Position numbers and translations under genes: made by a program
Shown: positions 63,938-64,000 of the stretch, in pieces
Position numbering within the stretch: the stretch's first letter is position 1
Layout of the letters: each line of letters starts with the position of its first letter
Notes under the pieces: model-generated
Databases searched by the model: none
Told to the model about the DNA's origin: nothing
Seen by the model: the letters and a program-made list of their open reading frames with translations, nothing else
From: an uncultured Porphyromonadaceae bacterium
GTDB taxonomy: Bacteria; Bacteroidota; Bacteroidia; Bacteroidales; Coprobacteraceae
Assembly (NCBI GenBank): GCA_900545915.1
Contig: URAV01000012.1
Coordinates: 21,391 to 85,390 of the forward strand
Reading direction: 5' to 3'
Length of the DNA: 64,000 nucleotides

Positions 63938-64000
63938 TTCCGATAAAAATATTATCAGGTCATCTTTGCGTTTTCTTTCGGTCTTTTTTCCCGTTTTCAC

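Noticed and set aside
63809..64000. Minus-strand open frame at the window end
   Set aside because: It covers the GH95 terminator and the 19-bp dispersed repeat, has a low-complexity Lys/Arg start and no recognisable domain; it is treated as a chance frame.
1..64000. CRISPR arrays, tRNA, rRNA, integrase or transposase genes
   Set aside because: None was recognised on either strand by eye; short tRNA-like signals could still be missed without a covariance search.

Overview
The window is chromosomal DNA from a member of the Bacteroidales. Reasons: lipoproteins with Bacteroidetes-style lipoboxes, promoters of the TAnnTTTG type with almost no Shine-Dalgarno sequences, a eukaryote-like GT3 glycogen synthase beside a GT35 phosphorylase, families largely confined to the phylum (NVEALA, DUF4827, DUF4296, DUF4890), and GH3 and GH95 glycosidases. 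The genus is not resolved. A low-GC gut lineage such as Coprobacter/Barnesiellaceae would fit, but that is a guess.

Bases 1-2161 end a methylmalonyl-CoA mutase operon. Bases 2162-19785 form an AT-rich accessory block (sampled lines near 27-30% GC, against roughly 36-55% in mutB). It starts with a 573-bp leader, then nine same-strand genes: a small Cys-rich NVEALA-type peptide precursor, a 6-bladed beta-propeller lipoprotein, a membrane-anchored thioredoxin-like protein, a type I signal peptidase, an O-antigen-ligase/TPR membrane protein, an HlyD-type lipoprotein adaptor, an RND permease, a TolC-like channel and a second, divergent RND permease. Facing them are a thioredoxin-like/DUF1573 lipoprotein and a transglutaminase-like lipoprotein. 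I read the block as a dedicated maturation and export system for the small peptide. It is the best candidate here for an undescribed system.

Bases 20012-25092 carry a Spy-like DUF4890 protein, radA, an FAD oxidoreductase and cstA. Bases 25118-28487 hold a GH3 glucosidase and an unknown lipoprotein on the minus strand. Bases 28670-34580 are the conserved ileS, dksA-like, lspA, DUF4296 series. A sugar aminotransferase, the glycogen pair (phosphorylase and GT3 synthase), a PlsC-like acyltransferase, an omega-amidase, a META lipoprotein, a TIGR02757 protein, GNAT and YqaE genes, a TIGR04076 protein and a zinc alcohol dehydrogenase follow.

Bases 46338-49481 are a minus-strand operon nrnA-like, DUF4827, glmM. 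From 49660 come a DsbD-like reductase whose C-terminal thioredoxin site is CxxS, mazG, a TrmH-type methylase (minus strand), nfo, a dCMP-deaminase-like gene, an S41 protease, 5-formyl-THF cyclo-ligase, a RIC-like protein paired with a LuxR regulator, an M16 protease and a GH95 fucosidase.

Two dispersed intergenic repeat families and several strong hairpin terminators were found. No rRNA, tRNA, CRISPR array, transposase or integrase gene was seen.
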